DNA of 64,000 nt from an uncultured Pelagibacteraceae bacterium (GTDB lineage: Bacteria; Pseudomonadota; Alphaproteobacteria; Pelagibacterales; Pelagibacteraceae): assembly GCA_902537895.1 (NCBI GenBank), contig CACBCU010000002.1, forward strand, positions 1 through 64,000, in the 5' to 3' direction. The position numbers were made by a program, and so were the translations under genes. The notes beneath the pieces were generated by a model. It was not told the DNA's origin and ran no database searches. It saw only the letters and a program-made list of their open reading frames with translations. Positions 50,180 through 59,382 of this stretch are shown here, piece by piece (positions within the stretch are counted from its first letter, which is position 1; each line of letters starts with the position of its first letter).

Positions 50180-51912
50180 TACATTTTTTCTGGTGTTGAA
50201 ACACCAATAATATTCATACCTGATTTAATTACGTTGGATATAACTTTAAGAAAAATCAATTTATCATTATCGATTTTTTTTTGTTCATTAATAAATCGTT
50301 TATCTGGATTATCTTTTCCTAAATTCCAATAAGAATGAAATAGTGATGATAAATCATAAAGATAAACAGCTACTCTATGTGGCTCCAATCTAATACATGA
50401 TATATCTATACATTTTGGCCATTCAGCTATTTTTTTTAAAATCTGGATTTCATCGTTTGAATATCTAAAATCATAACTATCAATATCTAATTCAGAACTT
50501 AAATCTTTATTTAAGTGTCTAAATACAGAAGCTATTCTTGCATAAGCATATTGTACATAATAAAGAGGATTTTCTTTTGACTTCTCCACAACATTGTCAA
50601 AATCAAAATCTAATTCCACATCACTACTTCTATTTAGCATTATAAATCTAGTAGCATCTTTACCAACTTCACCAATTAGGTCATCGACAGTAATATAATC
50701 ACCTTTTCTTTTTGACATTTTAAAAGGTTTTTTATCTTTTATGAGTTTTACTAGTTGGCTTACTTTACATATTAATTTGATCTTTGAATTAGATAACGCA
50801 TCAACAGAAGATGAAATTCTTTTAATATACCCAGCGTGATCAGCACCTAAAATATTTATTAAACAATCAAACTTTCTGTCTAATTTATTTTTATGATAAG
50901 CTACGTCACTTGCAAAATAAGTCCATGAACCATCACTTTTTTGTAATGCTCTATCTTTATCATCACCAAAATCAGTTGATTTAAAAAGAAGTTGCTCTCT
51001 CTCCTCCCAATTATTTTTATCCTCTCCGATTGGTGCTTTAATCTTACCTTTATAAACAAAATTATTCTCTTCAAGTGTTTGAACAACTTTTTCTACTTCT
51101 TTATTAGAAACTAATTTTTTTTCACTGACAAAACTATCATGATTAATTCCGAGACTATTAAGATTTTTTTTAATTAGATTTAATGCCTCTTTAATTGACA
51201 AAATAGTTAGATTTTCAGAAATATTTTCAAAATTTTCAAAGTTTAGATCTTTATTCGATTTTATAATATTTTGAGCAAAATCTTTTATATAATCACCTGG
51301 ATATAAGTTTTCATCATTAGACGGGAAGTTCTCCTTAAATTTTATCTCTCTAATTCTAAAATACACTGATTTTGTAAAATTAATTATTTGATTACCATAA
51401 TCATTTACATAATATTCTTTTGTTACCTTATGATTGTTGTACTGTAACAAATTTGCGGTTACGTCACCTAATATAGCACCCCGACAATGACCTACGTGTA
51501 ATGGTCCAGTTGGATTGGCAGATACAAATTCTATTAAATAATTCATTTTTTTTTCTTTTTTATTTACTCCAAAACTTTTGTAATTTTCAATTACGTCTTT
51601 TATAAAATTCGTCCAAAATGTTGGTTTAAATTTGATATTAATAAAACCAGGCTTTTCAATTGATATCCTTTCAATTTGCTTATCATTATCAATTAAAATC
51701 GGAGATAAAATTTCAGCAATATCATTAGGTGTCTTTTTATTAATTTTTGCTAAGAACATTGCTACATTAGTTGAAATATCACTTTCAAACTTGACTGGTG
51801 GAATTTCAGCAGTAATTCCTTCCAAATTCTGAGGCAAAATAATCTTATTTTGCTTAGACAAATCTTTAAGAATGTCTTTTATCTTAATTAAATATAGATC
51901 AAAAATATTCAT
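50179..51912 (-). CDS. argS: arginyl-tRNA synthetase
   Basis: EFVSANPTGPLHVGHCRGAILGDVTANLL, GADHAGYIKRI, KMSKRKGDYIT. Confidence 0.97.
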   Translation of the reverse strand: MNIFDLYLIKIKDILKDLSKQNKIILPQNLEGITAEIPPVKFESDISTNVAMFLAKINKKTPNDIAEILSPILIDNDKQIERISIEKPGFINIKFKPTFWTNFIKDVIENYKSFGVNKKEKKMNYLIEFVSANPTGPLHVGHCRGAILGDVTANLLQYNNHKVTKEYYVNDYGNQIINFTKSVYFRIREIKFKENFPSNDENLYPGDYIKDFAQNIIKSNKDLNFENFENISENLTILSIKEALNLIKKNLNSLGINHDSFVSEKKLVSNKEVEKVVQTLEENNFVYKGKIKAPIGEDKNNWEEREQLLFKSTDFGDDKDRALQKSDGSWTYFASDVAYHKNKLDRKFDCLINILGADHAGYIKRISSSVDALSNSKIKLICKVSQLVKLIKDKKPFKMSKRKGDYITVDDLIGEVGKDATRFIMLNRSSDVELDFDFDNVVEKSKENPLYYVQYAYARIASVFRHLNKDLSSELDIDSYDFRYSNDEIQILKKIAEWPKCIDISCIRLEPHRVAVYLYDLSSLFHSYWNLGKDNPDKRFINEQKKIDNDKLIFLKVISNVIKSGMNIIGVSTPEKM

Positions 51913-53027
51913 TTTAAATCTTTATATAAATTAATAGCATATCTATCAGTCATCCCAGATATAAAATCAGAAATTGCTCTAAACTTATCAACAGAAAGTT
52001 CTTTTCTTGAAATAAATTTTTTGGGATTTTTTATAATCATTTCAAAAAGTTTTTTGATAATATATTTTCCTCTGTTATTTTTTTTTAAGACGTTTTTGTT
52101 ATTGTACATTTTCGATTTTAGGAAAAATCTAATCTCATAATCCGAATTCTTTATTTTGTCAGAAAAATCTACAGTTAAATTCTTTGTTTTCTTTATGTCT
52201 TTAGACACTTTAATTTTATTTTTTTTTAAATTTTTTAAAGTATTAGATATTAGATCTTTTATCATTATATCAATTGAATCTCTTATGATCTGATATACTG
52301 CGATATCATAGTTATATCTATTTATTTTTCTTTTATATTTTTTATAAATGTTTTTAAAAAAATCTATCTCAACTAACTCCTCAATTGAAAATAAATTAGC
52401 CTTAAGTCCATCTTGTATGTCATGATTATTATAAGCAATATCGTCTGAAATAGCTGCAATTTGAGCTTCTAATGGTGGATATGTTTTAAAATTGATTAAA
52501 TTCTTAAATTTTTTTGTGCCTATTAAATCATTTACTAAATTTAAGTCCTCCACTGGCCCATTGTGTTTTAAAAGGCCCTCCAAGGTCTCAATTGATAAAT
52601 TTAGACCATTAAATTTCATATATTTATTTTCTAAAAACATCACAATTCTCAATGTTTGCAAATTATGATCAAACCCACCGTGATCAGCCATGCAATCATT
52701 TAAAGACTCCTCGCCTGCATGGCCAAACGGAGTGTGGCCTAAGTCGTGCGCCAAACTTAAGGTCTCTGTTAGATCCTCATTTAAATTGAAATAACGTGCT
52801 ACAGAGCGTGCAATTTGAGATACTTCCATTGAATGAGTTATACGAGTTCGATAATGATCACCCTCTGTGTTTACAAACACTTGAGTCTTATGTTTCAATC
52901 TTCTAAACGAAGCGCTATGTATAATTCGATCTCTATCTCTTTGAAATGGAGATCTATATTTTGAGGGTGTTTCGTAAAATATTCTACCCTTACTTTTGAA
53001 TAACCCTAGCTTTGAGTAATTTTTCAT
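51909..53027 (-). CDS. dgt: deoxyguanosinetriphosphate triphosphohydrolase-like protein
   Basis: SPFQRDRDRIIHSASFRRLKHKTQVF, RITHSMEVSQIARSVAR, LAHDLGHTPFGHAGE. Confidence 0.93.
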   Translation of the reverse strand: MKNYSKLGLFKSKGRIFYETPSKYRSPFQRDRDRIIHSASFRRLKHKTQVFVNTEGDHYRTRITHSMEVSQIARSVARYFNLNEDLTETLSLAHDLGHTPFGHAGEESLNDCMADHGGFDHNLQTLRIVMFLENKYMKFNGLNLSIETLEGLLKHNGPVEDLNLVNDLIGTKKFKNLINFKTYPPLEAQIAAISDDIAYNNHDIQDGLKANLFSIEELVEIDFFKNIYKKYKRKINRYNYDIAVYQIIRDSIDIMIKDLISNTLKNLKKNKIKVSKDIKKTKNLTVDFSDKIKNSDYEIRFFLKSKMYNNKNVLKKNNRGKYIIKKLFEMIIKNPKKFISRKELSVDKFRAISDFISGMTDRYAINLYKDLK

Positions 53028-53077
53028 CCTTTAAAATATAAATTTTAGTATTATATTACTAATATCAGTGATCAATT

Positions 53078-53395
53078 ATGATTAAAGAAATTAAATTTAC
53101 CGATAAAGCACTAAAACAGATCAATGTTCTTTTATCTAAAAAAGATAAAGGCTCTTTTTTTAGAATCGCTATCAAGGGTGGTGGATGCTCAGGTTTTCAA
53201 TACGAATTCACTTTTGACAAAGAAAAAAATGATGATGATTTAAACTATCAAAACATATTAATTGATAAAACTTCAGCAGATTTACTCAAGGGATCTGAAG
53301 TTGATTATGTCTCTGAATTAATTGGTGAGCAATTTAAGATTAATAATCCACAAACAAAATCATCTTGTGGTTGTGGTGTCTCCTTTTCACTTTAA
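53078..53395 (+). CDS. erpA: iron-sulfur cluster insertion protein (A-type carrier)
   Basis: IAIKGGGCSGFQYEF, C-terminal SSCGCGVSF. Confidence 0.92.
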   Translation: MIKEIKFTDKALKQINVLLSKKDKGSFFRIAIKGGGCSGFQYEFTFDKEKNDDDLNYQNILIDKTSADLLKGSEVDYVSELIGEQFKINNPQTKSSCGCGVSFSL

Positions 53396-54171
53396 TGATA
53401 ATCTCATCATGGAATGTAAATTCTGTTAGGGCTAGAATTGAAAATATAAAAAGTTATCTACTAAAATATAAGCCTGATATCTTGATGATGCAGGAAATCA
53501 AAACCGAGGACTTAAATTTTCCTTATGACGATTTTTCATCTATGGATTATGAAAGCCATGTTTTTGGTCAAAAAAGTTATAATGGCGTAGCAATTATTTC
53601 AAAAGGAAAATTAAAGAATATCAGAAAAGACTTAATTAAAGATAAACTAAAACAATCAAGAATAATTTCTGCTGAAATGGAATATAAGAAAAAAAATATC
53701 CAATTAATCAATATTTACACTCCCAATGGTAATCCAGTCGACACTGAAAAGTATGATTATAAAAAAAAATGGCTCAATGACTTAATTAAGCAATTAAAAA
53801 ATTTAAGTAAAATAAATCAAAATATTATTTTGGCTGGGGATTTTAACATAATACCATCAGCGGAAGATGTATATAATCCTAAAAGTTTTGAAGATGATGC
53901 CTTGTTTAGATTAGAAATTAGAAAAAAATTGAGAGAAATGATCAATCTAGGTTTTAATGATGTCTATAGACATTTTTATGATACCAAAGAGGGTTATACT
54001 TTTTGGGACTATATGAGAGGCGCTTGGCAAAAAAATAACGGAATGAGAATAGACCATTTTTTAGTCTCAAATTCTCTGATAGACAATATTAAAAGTATCA
54101 ATATTAATAAAGACCCTAGAGGACGAGAAAAGCCATCAGACCACACTCCTATAGAAATAACTTTAGCTTAA
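53395..54171 (+). CDS. xth: exodeoxyribonuclease III (start ATG 53395, overlapping erpA stop)
   Basis: ISSWNVNSVRARIENI, MMQEIKTED, LAGDFNIIPSAEDVYNP, RIDHFLVS. Confidence 0.94.
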   Translation: MIISSWNVNSVRARIENIKSYLLKYKPDILMMQEIKTEDLNFPYDDFSSMDYESHVFGQKSYNGVAIISKGKLKNIRKDLIKDKLKQSRIISAEMEYKKKNIQLINIYTPNGNPVDTEKYDYKKKWLNDLIKQLKNLSKINQNIILAGDFNIIPSAEDVYNPKSFEDDALFRLEIRKKLREMINLGFNDVYRHFYDTKEGYTFWDYMRGAWQKNNGMRIDHFLVSNSLIDNIKSININKDPRGREKPSDHTPIEITLA

Positions 54172-55232
54172 CAACCTTTAAATGATTTTGACATGTTGCT
54201 AATCAAATCAAAATACAAATTTTTTCCAGGATCAAGTGTAGCTCCTAATGGATCTATCACACCTGTTGCAACATTAGTATCTTTTGCTACAGCTTTGATT
54301 ATATCTGGATTAAATTGAGGCTCAGAAAATATACAGCTCACTTTATCATGCTCGATTACTTCTCTAATTTCAGCTAATTGTTCAGCGCCTGGCATAACAT
54401 CAGTGTTGACTGTAAATGCTCCAAGAATATTTATGCCAAATCTTTTTTCAAAGTATTGATAAGCATCATGAAAAACTATTGATTTAAAATCTTTGTTTAA
54501 TTCAGATTTAACTTTCTTAGTTAGTTTATCTAAATCTTTATGAGCGTTTTTTAAATTTGCTTTATATTTTGCCTCATTTTTTTGATCATTTTCAATTAAG
54601 TGTTCTGCCATTTCACTTAAAATTATTTTTGCATTCATCGGATCAAGCCATATGTGTGGATCAAACTCTCCGTGAGCATGTCCTTCGTGTCCATGACCAT
54701 GGTCATCGTGATCATCTTTTTTATGACCTTTTTTATCGTGATCGTGTTCATCATGACCATGTTCCTTCTCTTTTTTATCATGGTCGTGGTCATCATGATC
54801 ATCCTCTTTCTTAGCATGATCGTCATGATCATCCTCTTTATGCCCGTGATCGTCATGACCTTCAAAAATATTTCTTTCTCTAAATTTAAGTTTAGTTAAA
54901 CCTTTAATTTCCATTAATTCGATTTTTTCAGCGTCTTTTGCAATTGTTTTTAATGGTTTCTCTAAAAAGGTTTCGATATCCTCACCTACCCAAAATATAA
55001 TATCAGCATTTTGTATCATTTTTGCGTGTGATGGCTTAAGTGCAAATCCATGTGGGGAAGCATAACCATCAACAATTAAATCTGGTTTAGCAACACCATC
55101 CATTAGATAACTTGCAAGAGAATGGATTGGTTTTATTGTTGCAACTACTTTAATTTCAGCGTTTGCTGGTACAAAAATTGTTAAGAATGATAATATTGTA
55201 AGAATTAATGGTAATTTTTTTATGTTTTTCAT
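54168..55232 (-). CDS. znuA: zinc ABC transporter substrate-binding protein with expanded His/Asp-rich loop (start ATG 55232)
   Basis: Signal peptide KNIKKLPLILTILSFLTIFVPANAE, KPIHSLASYLMDG, His-rich stretch, EFDPHIWLDPMNAK. Confidence 0.95.
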   Translation of the reverse strand: MKNIKKLPLILTILSFLTIFVPANAEIKVVATIKPIHSLASYLMDGVAKPDLIVDGYASPHGFALKPSHAKMIQNADIIFWVGEDIETFLEKPLKTIAKDAEKIELMEIKGLTKLKFRERNIFEGHDDHGHKEDDHDDHAKKEDDHDDHDHDKKEKEHGHDEHDHDKKGHKKDDHDDHGHGHEGHAHGEFDPHIWLDPMNAKIILSEMAEHLIENDQKNEAKYKANLKNAHKDLDKLTKKVKSELNKDFKSIVFHDAYQYFEKRFGINILGAFTVNTDVMPGAEQLAEIREVIEHDKVSCIFSEPQFNPDIIKAVAKDTNVATGVIDPLGATLDPGKNLYFDLISNMSKSFKGC

Positions 55233-55250
55233 ATGTTGTATATTTAGATT

Positions 55251-55281
55251 GTTATAATATAACACTATGTAATAATATAAC
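55251..55281. promoter_or_regulatory. two tandem Zur-box-like palindromes in the znuA/znuC divergent promoter
   Basis: GTTATAATATAAC (55251-55263) and GTAATAATATAAC (55269-55281). Confidence 0.75.
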
Positions 55282-55302
55282 ACTTATTAGTCAAGAAATA
55301 AA

Positions 55303-56049
55303 ATGAGCATTGATCAAAATATATTGGTAAAATTAAATGATGCTGGTTTACAGTTGAACAACAAATGGTTAGTCAAAGGAGTCTCACTACAAGTTGAAAA
55401 AGGTAAAATAGTTACTCTCATTGGTCCAAATGGATCTGGAAAAAGTACAACAGCCAAAATTGCTTTAGGTATTTACAAAAAGATTGATGGCTCAGTTGAA
55501 AAATATACCAATAAAGTTGGATATGTCCCACAGAAAATTTCAATTGATTGGACGTTACCGCTAAGAGTAAATGATTTCATGATGTTAACAGAAAGTCTTA
55601 ATAAAGATACAATAGATGAAGCTCTATCTTTAACTGGAGTAATTCATCTTAAAGATAAAAATTTAGGAGATCTATCAGGTGGTGAATTTCAAAGAGTACT
55701 ACTTGCTAGAGCCATATCAAAAAAACCTGATCTATTAGTACTTGATGAACCAGTGCAGGGAGTAGATTTTACTGGTGAAATAGCTTTATACGAATTAATT
55801 AAAAAAATTTCTGATGAATTAAGTTGTGGGATCTTATTAATTTCACACGACTTACATACAGTCATGAGTGCAACAGACCATGTTGTTTGTTTAAACGGCC
55901 ATGTTTGTTGTTCAGGATCTCCAATGGATGTTGCAAAAAACAATGAATATAAAGCTTTATTTGGAGAGCAGGCTTCTCAAATATTGAGTAGATATGAGCA
56001 TAAGCACGACCATATTCATACAGATGAAGGTGAAATTAAAAAAAATTAG
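55303..56049 (+). CDS. znuC: zinc ABC transporter ATP-binding protein
   Basis: LIGPNGSGKSTTAK, LSGGEFQRVLLARA, LVLDEPVQGVD; His-rich C-terminus. Confidence 0.95.
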   Translation: MSIDQNILVKLNDAGLQLNNKWLVKGVSLQVEKGKIVTLIGPNGSGKSTTAKIALGIYKKIDGSVEKYTNKVGYVPQKISIDWTLPLRVNDFMMLTESLNKDTIDEALSLTGVIHLKDKNLGDLSGGEFQRVLLARAISKKPDLLVLDEPVQGVDFTGEIALYELIKKISDELSCGILLISHDLHTVMSATDHVVCLNGHVCCSGSPMDVAKNNEYKALFGEQASQILSRYEHKHDHIHTDEGEIKKN

Positions 56050-56853
56050 ATGTTTGATGATTTTTTTATAAGAGCTTTAGTAGCTGGAATTGGAGTTGCT
56101 TTTGTAACAGGACCTCTTGGTTGCTTTGTCATATGGAGAAGATTATCTTATTTTGGTGACACCTTAGCTCACTCTGCTCTATTGGGAGTGACATTAGCTT
56201 TTACTATGGAATTTAATATTGCTATTTCAGTATTTATTATTTCCTCGATGATAGCTTTAATTTTGATTCAACTTCAAAAAAAAACGAATTTACCAGGTGA
56301 TGCTTTGTTGGGTCTTCTAGCTCATTCATCTCTGGCAGTTGGACTTGTTGTGATTGGTTTTTTAACATTTATCAGGTTTGATATTATGGGATTATTATTT
56401 GGAGATATTTTAGCAGTTTCGGTTGATGATTTATTGATAATATGGATTGGAGGAGCATTAATCCTTTTAGTTCTAAAATTAATTTGGAAGCCTTTATTCG
56501 CTTCAACAGTAAATTATGAACTAGCAGAGGCAGAAGGATTAAATCCGGATAGAGCTAAAGCTATATTTACAATTTTAATGGCAGCAATCATCGCTATTTC
56601 AATTAAAATGGTTGGATTACTATTAATTACTGGAATGCTGATTATTCCTGCTGCAATGGCAAGAAATTTATCATCAAGTCCACAAAGTATGGTCATCTAT
56701 TCAATTATAGGAGGATTATTATCTGTAATTATAGGATTGTTCACATCTTTAGAGTTTAATACTTCTTCGGGTCCATCAATTATAACAGCAGCTTTATTAT
56801 TATTCATACTTTCGTTATTTAAAATAAAACAATCTATTAAATTGAAAAATTAA
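56050..56853 (+). CDS. znuB: zinc ABC transporter permease
   Basis: ABC-3 family: FVIWRRLSYFGDTLAHSALLGVTL. Confidence 0.95.
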   Translation: MFDDFFIRALVAGIGVAFVTGPLGCFVIWRRLSYFGDTLAHSALLGVTLAFTMEFNIAISVFIISSMIALILIQLQKKTNLPGDALLGLLAHSSLAVGLVVIGFLTFIRFDIMGLLFGDILAVSVDDLLIIWIGGALILLVLKLIWKPLFASTVNYELAEAEGLNPDRAKAIFTILMAAIIAISIKMVGLLLITGMLIIPAAMARNLSSSPQSMVIYSIIGGLLSVIIGLFTSLEFNTSSGPSIITAALLLFILSLFKIKQSIKLKN

Positions 56854-56868
56854 TGAGGAATCAGTAAA

Positions 56869-57270
56869 ATGAAAACAATGCATAAAGAACATACACTCAC
56901 AAAAAATCAGCAAATTATTTTTGATTTAATTGATAAATCTCCTGAACCAATGAAAGCTTATTCAATCCTTTTTAATGTTCAAAAAAAAGGCATTAAAGCT
57001 CCATTACAAGTTTATAGAGCATTAGATAAGCTAGTTGAAATAGGAAAAATTCATAAAATTGAAAGTCGAAATGCCTTTATTGCATGTCATAATTCAAGCT
57101 GCCAGGTATCAAAAGCTACTGCATTTTCAATCTGTGAGATCTGTGAGAAGGTAACAGAAATCAGTAGTGCAAGTCTCTCCAAATACTTAGCTAACTTCAA
57201 AGACAAAGATGGTATGAAATATAGTAAATACAATCTTGAGTTTTTTGGATTATGCAAAAAATGTAGATAA
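56869..57270 (+). CDS. zur: Fur family regulator, Zur
   Basis: LTKNQQIIFDLIDKSPEPMKAYSILFNVQKKGIKAPLQVYRALDKL, CEICEKVTEI, CKKC; last gene of znuCB operon. Confidence 0.92.
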   Translation: MKTMHKEHTLTKNQQIIFDLIDKSPEPMKAYSILFNVQKKGIKAPLQVYRALDKLVEIGKIHKIESRNAFIACHNSSCQVSKATAFSICEICEKVTEISSASLSKYLANFKDKDGMKYSKYNLEFFGLCKKCR

Positions 57271-57314
57271 GTTATTATCTAAAATCTAAATAAAACAAGC
57301 TGAAAGGAAAACGT

Positions 57315-57536
57315 ATGTTTATTAAGAAGTATCTTAAATGGATAAGCACATTTCTGGTTTTGGTTGGTATTCTATTAACAAACCTAAATATATATCCTTT
57401 AAATATTTATTTTCATGGATTAGGAGTTGTTGGATGGACTATAGCTGGATTTGTTAGCAAAGATAAAGCAATACTAACTAATTTTGGATTACAAATACCA
57501 TTATTTTTAATAGGAATTTATAAAATTATTATCTAA
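57315..57536 (+). CDS. small membrane protein of unknown function
   Basis: 73 aa, two hydrophobic segments; abuts MIP gene. Confidence 0.65.
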   Translation: MFIKKYLKWISTFLVLVGILLTNLNIYPLNIYFHGLGVVGWTIAGFVSKDKAILTNFGLQIPLFLIGIYKIII

Positions 57537-58186
57537 TGAAAAATACTAACAAAATATTTCTAGGTGAATTCATTGGAAGTAGTTTTTTAGTAATGGTTAT
57601 TGTTGGATCTGGAATAATGGCTGAAAATCTCACAAATGATAATGCTTTAAGATTAACAGCCAATACACTTGCAACTGGAGCTGGTCTATTCGTTTTAATA
57701 ACTGCTTTTGCAAATATTTCAGGTGCACATTTCAACCCTTTTGTAAGTTTAGCGATGTTTTTAAGAAAAAAAATTACTGGAAAACTTCTGATCATATATA
57801 TTCCTGCCCAAATACTTGGTTGTTTGCTTGGTGTTATGTTGGCCAATGTTTTTTTTGAACACAATATTCTTGAGTTATCAACAAAAAATAGGGATGGCTT
57901 TCATATTTTCTTGTCTGAAATAATTGCTACTTTTGGTTTGATTTTTATTATTTTTGCTACTCTAAAAGATGGCAAAATAACAATAGCTGCAAGTGTAGCA
58001 ACATATATCATGGCTGGTTATTGGTTCACATCATCAACATCTTTTGCAAATCCAGCTGTTGCTATAGCAAGAACTTTTACTGATTCTTTTACAGGAATTA
58101 ATTACATGAATACACCAACATATATTCTAGCTGAATTTTTGGGAGCTCTAATAGCTGTATTTTTAATTAAAAAATTAATTAAATAG
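57536..58186 (+). CDS. MIP/aquaporin-family channel
   Basis: ISGAHFNPFVSLAMF and SFANPAVAIARTF half-helix motifs, six TM. Confidence 0.88.
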   Translation: MKNTNKIFLGEFIGSSFLVMVIVGSGIMAENLTNDNALRLTANTLATGAGLFVLITAFANISGAHFNPFVSLAMFLRKKITGKLLIIYIPAQILGCLLGVMLANVFFEHNILELSTKNRDGFHIFLSEIIATFGLIFIIFATLKDGKITIAASVATYIMAGYWFTSSTSFANPAVAIARTFTDSFTGINYMNTPTYILAEFLGALIAVFLIKKLIK

Positions 58187-58377
58187 ATGCAACTTTTTTT
58201 AGAAATAAAAAATATTATAAACTAGACATTATTATTTAATAGTTTATTGATAGATGAATCCTCACACTGATTCTCATATTATTTTATTATTTTATAGAAT
58301 TATTTTCATTCTCACATTACATAGATCTCAAGTCATGAATCAATAGGAACCGAAAACAATAATATAAAGGAGAAAAA

Positions 58378-59343
58378 ATGGATATGGCTTTAATTTATAC
58401 GGTTATAGGGTTTGCCCTTGCCGGTTATAGCGTTATTGCTAACGACTCAATTCAAACACTGGGTACATTTATAGCTTCGAAAAAGAAGTGGTTTAAATGG
58501 TATACTCTCGCAGGATCTGCGTCAGCTGTTATGATTATTGCGTTAGCATGGGGATGGTATTCGTATGATGGTGATATTTCTTATGGAAGATTAACTAGAA
58601 TACCTTATCAAGAAATTCAATGGTATCACGCAGTAGCACCTGCAATACTATTATTATTAACAAGAATTGGAATACCTGTTTCAACCACCTTTTTAGTTCT
58701 TTCAGCATTTGCCTCAACGGTTGTGCTTGAAAAAATGCTTATGAAAAGCGTCGTTGGGTATGGTTTAGCAGCAATGGTTGCTTATATTGCCTGGATAGCT
58801 GTCTCTAAATTTATTAATGAAAAATTTGATGAAGTAGATGAAAAATGGGTAGGCTTCTGGAGAAATAGTGTTTGGATTTCTTCTGGTTGGTTATGGTGGG
58901 TGTGGTTGTCTCACGATGTGGCTAATATTGCCGTGTATCTACCTAGACAATTAGATTTAACATTGCTTTTAATAGTAATGGGTTACTTTACAGCACTGTT
59001 ATTCTATATTTTCTACATTCAAGGTGGACCAATTCAAAAAGTTGTTCTTGAAAAAACAGGAACAAGGTACGCAAGATCAGCAACAATTATTAATGTAATT
59101 TATGCTGGTGTCTTATTCTACTTTAAAGAACTAAACGATTTACCTATGTCTACGACATGGGTTTTTGTTGGTTTATTATGTGGAAGAGAACTTGCTATAG
59201 CTAGCATGAACAAAGAATATAAGTTGGGTTACGTCTTTCCATTAATTGGAAAAGATTTCCTAAAAATGGTATTCGGCTTAACTGTTTCAGTAGGTATAGT
59301 GCTTGCAATACATTATATAATAATACCAAACAATTGGTTTTAA
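58378..59343 (+). CDS. divergent PiT-family-like transporter (multi-TM)
   Basis: Duplicated motifs: IANDSIQTLGTFIAS and SHDVANIAVYL; GIPVSTTFLVLSAFAS and DLPMSTTWVFVGLLCG; SD aaaggag. Confidence 0.55.
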   Translation: MDMALIYTVIGFALAGYSVIANDSIQTLGTFIASKKKWFKWYTLAGSASAVMIIALAWGWYSYDGDISYGRLTRIPYQEIQWYHAVAPAILLLLTRIGIPVSTTFLVLSAFASTVVLEKMLMKSVVGYGLAAMVAYIAWIAVSKFINEKFDEVDEKWVGFWRNSVWISSGWLWWVWLSHDVANIAVYLPRQLDLTLLLIVMGYFTALLFYIFYIQGGPIQKVVLEKTGTRYARSATIINVIYAGVLFYFKELNDLPMSTTWVFVGLLCGRELAIASMNKEYKLGYVFPLIGKDFLKMVFGLTVSVGIVLAIHYIIIPNNWF

Positions 59344-59354
59344 GTATATTTTTG

Positions 59355-59382
59355 TGGTCGTGTTAATTATTTAACACGGCCA
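59355..59382. terminator. 12-bp inverted repeat between convergent genes (no U-tract)
   Basis: TGGTCGTGTTAA-TTAT-TTAACACGGCCA; overlaps stop codon of the minus-strand gene. Confidence 0.4.

Noticed and set aside
53365-53394. Upstream start of the xth ORF
   Set aside because: Overlaps erpA C-terminus; ATG 53395 (TAATG overlap) matches the conserved exonuclease III start
54557-54899. His/Met/Ile-rich ORFs overlapping znuA in other frames
   Set aside because: Shadow ORFs of the His/Asp repeat on wrong frames or strand
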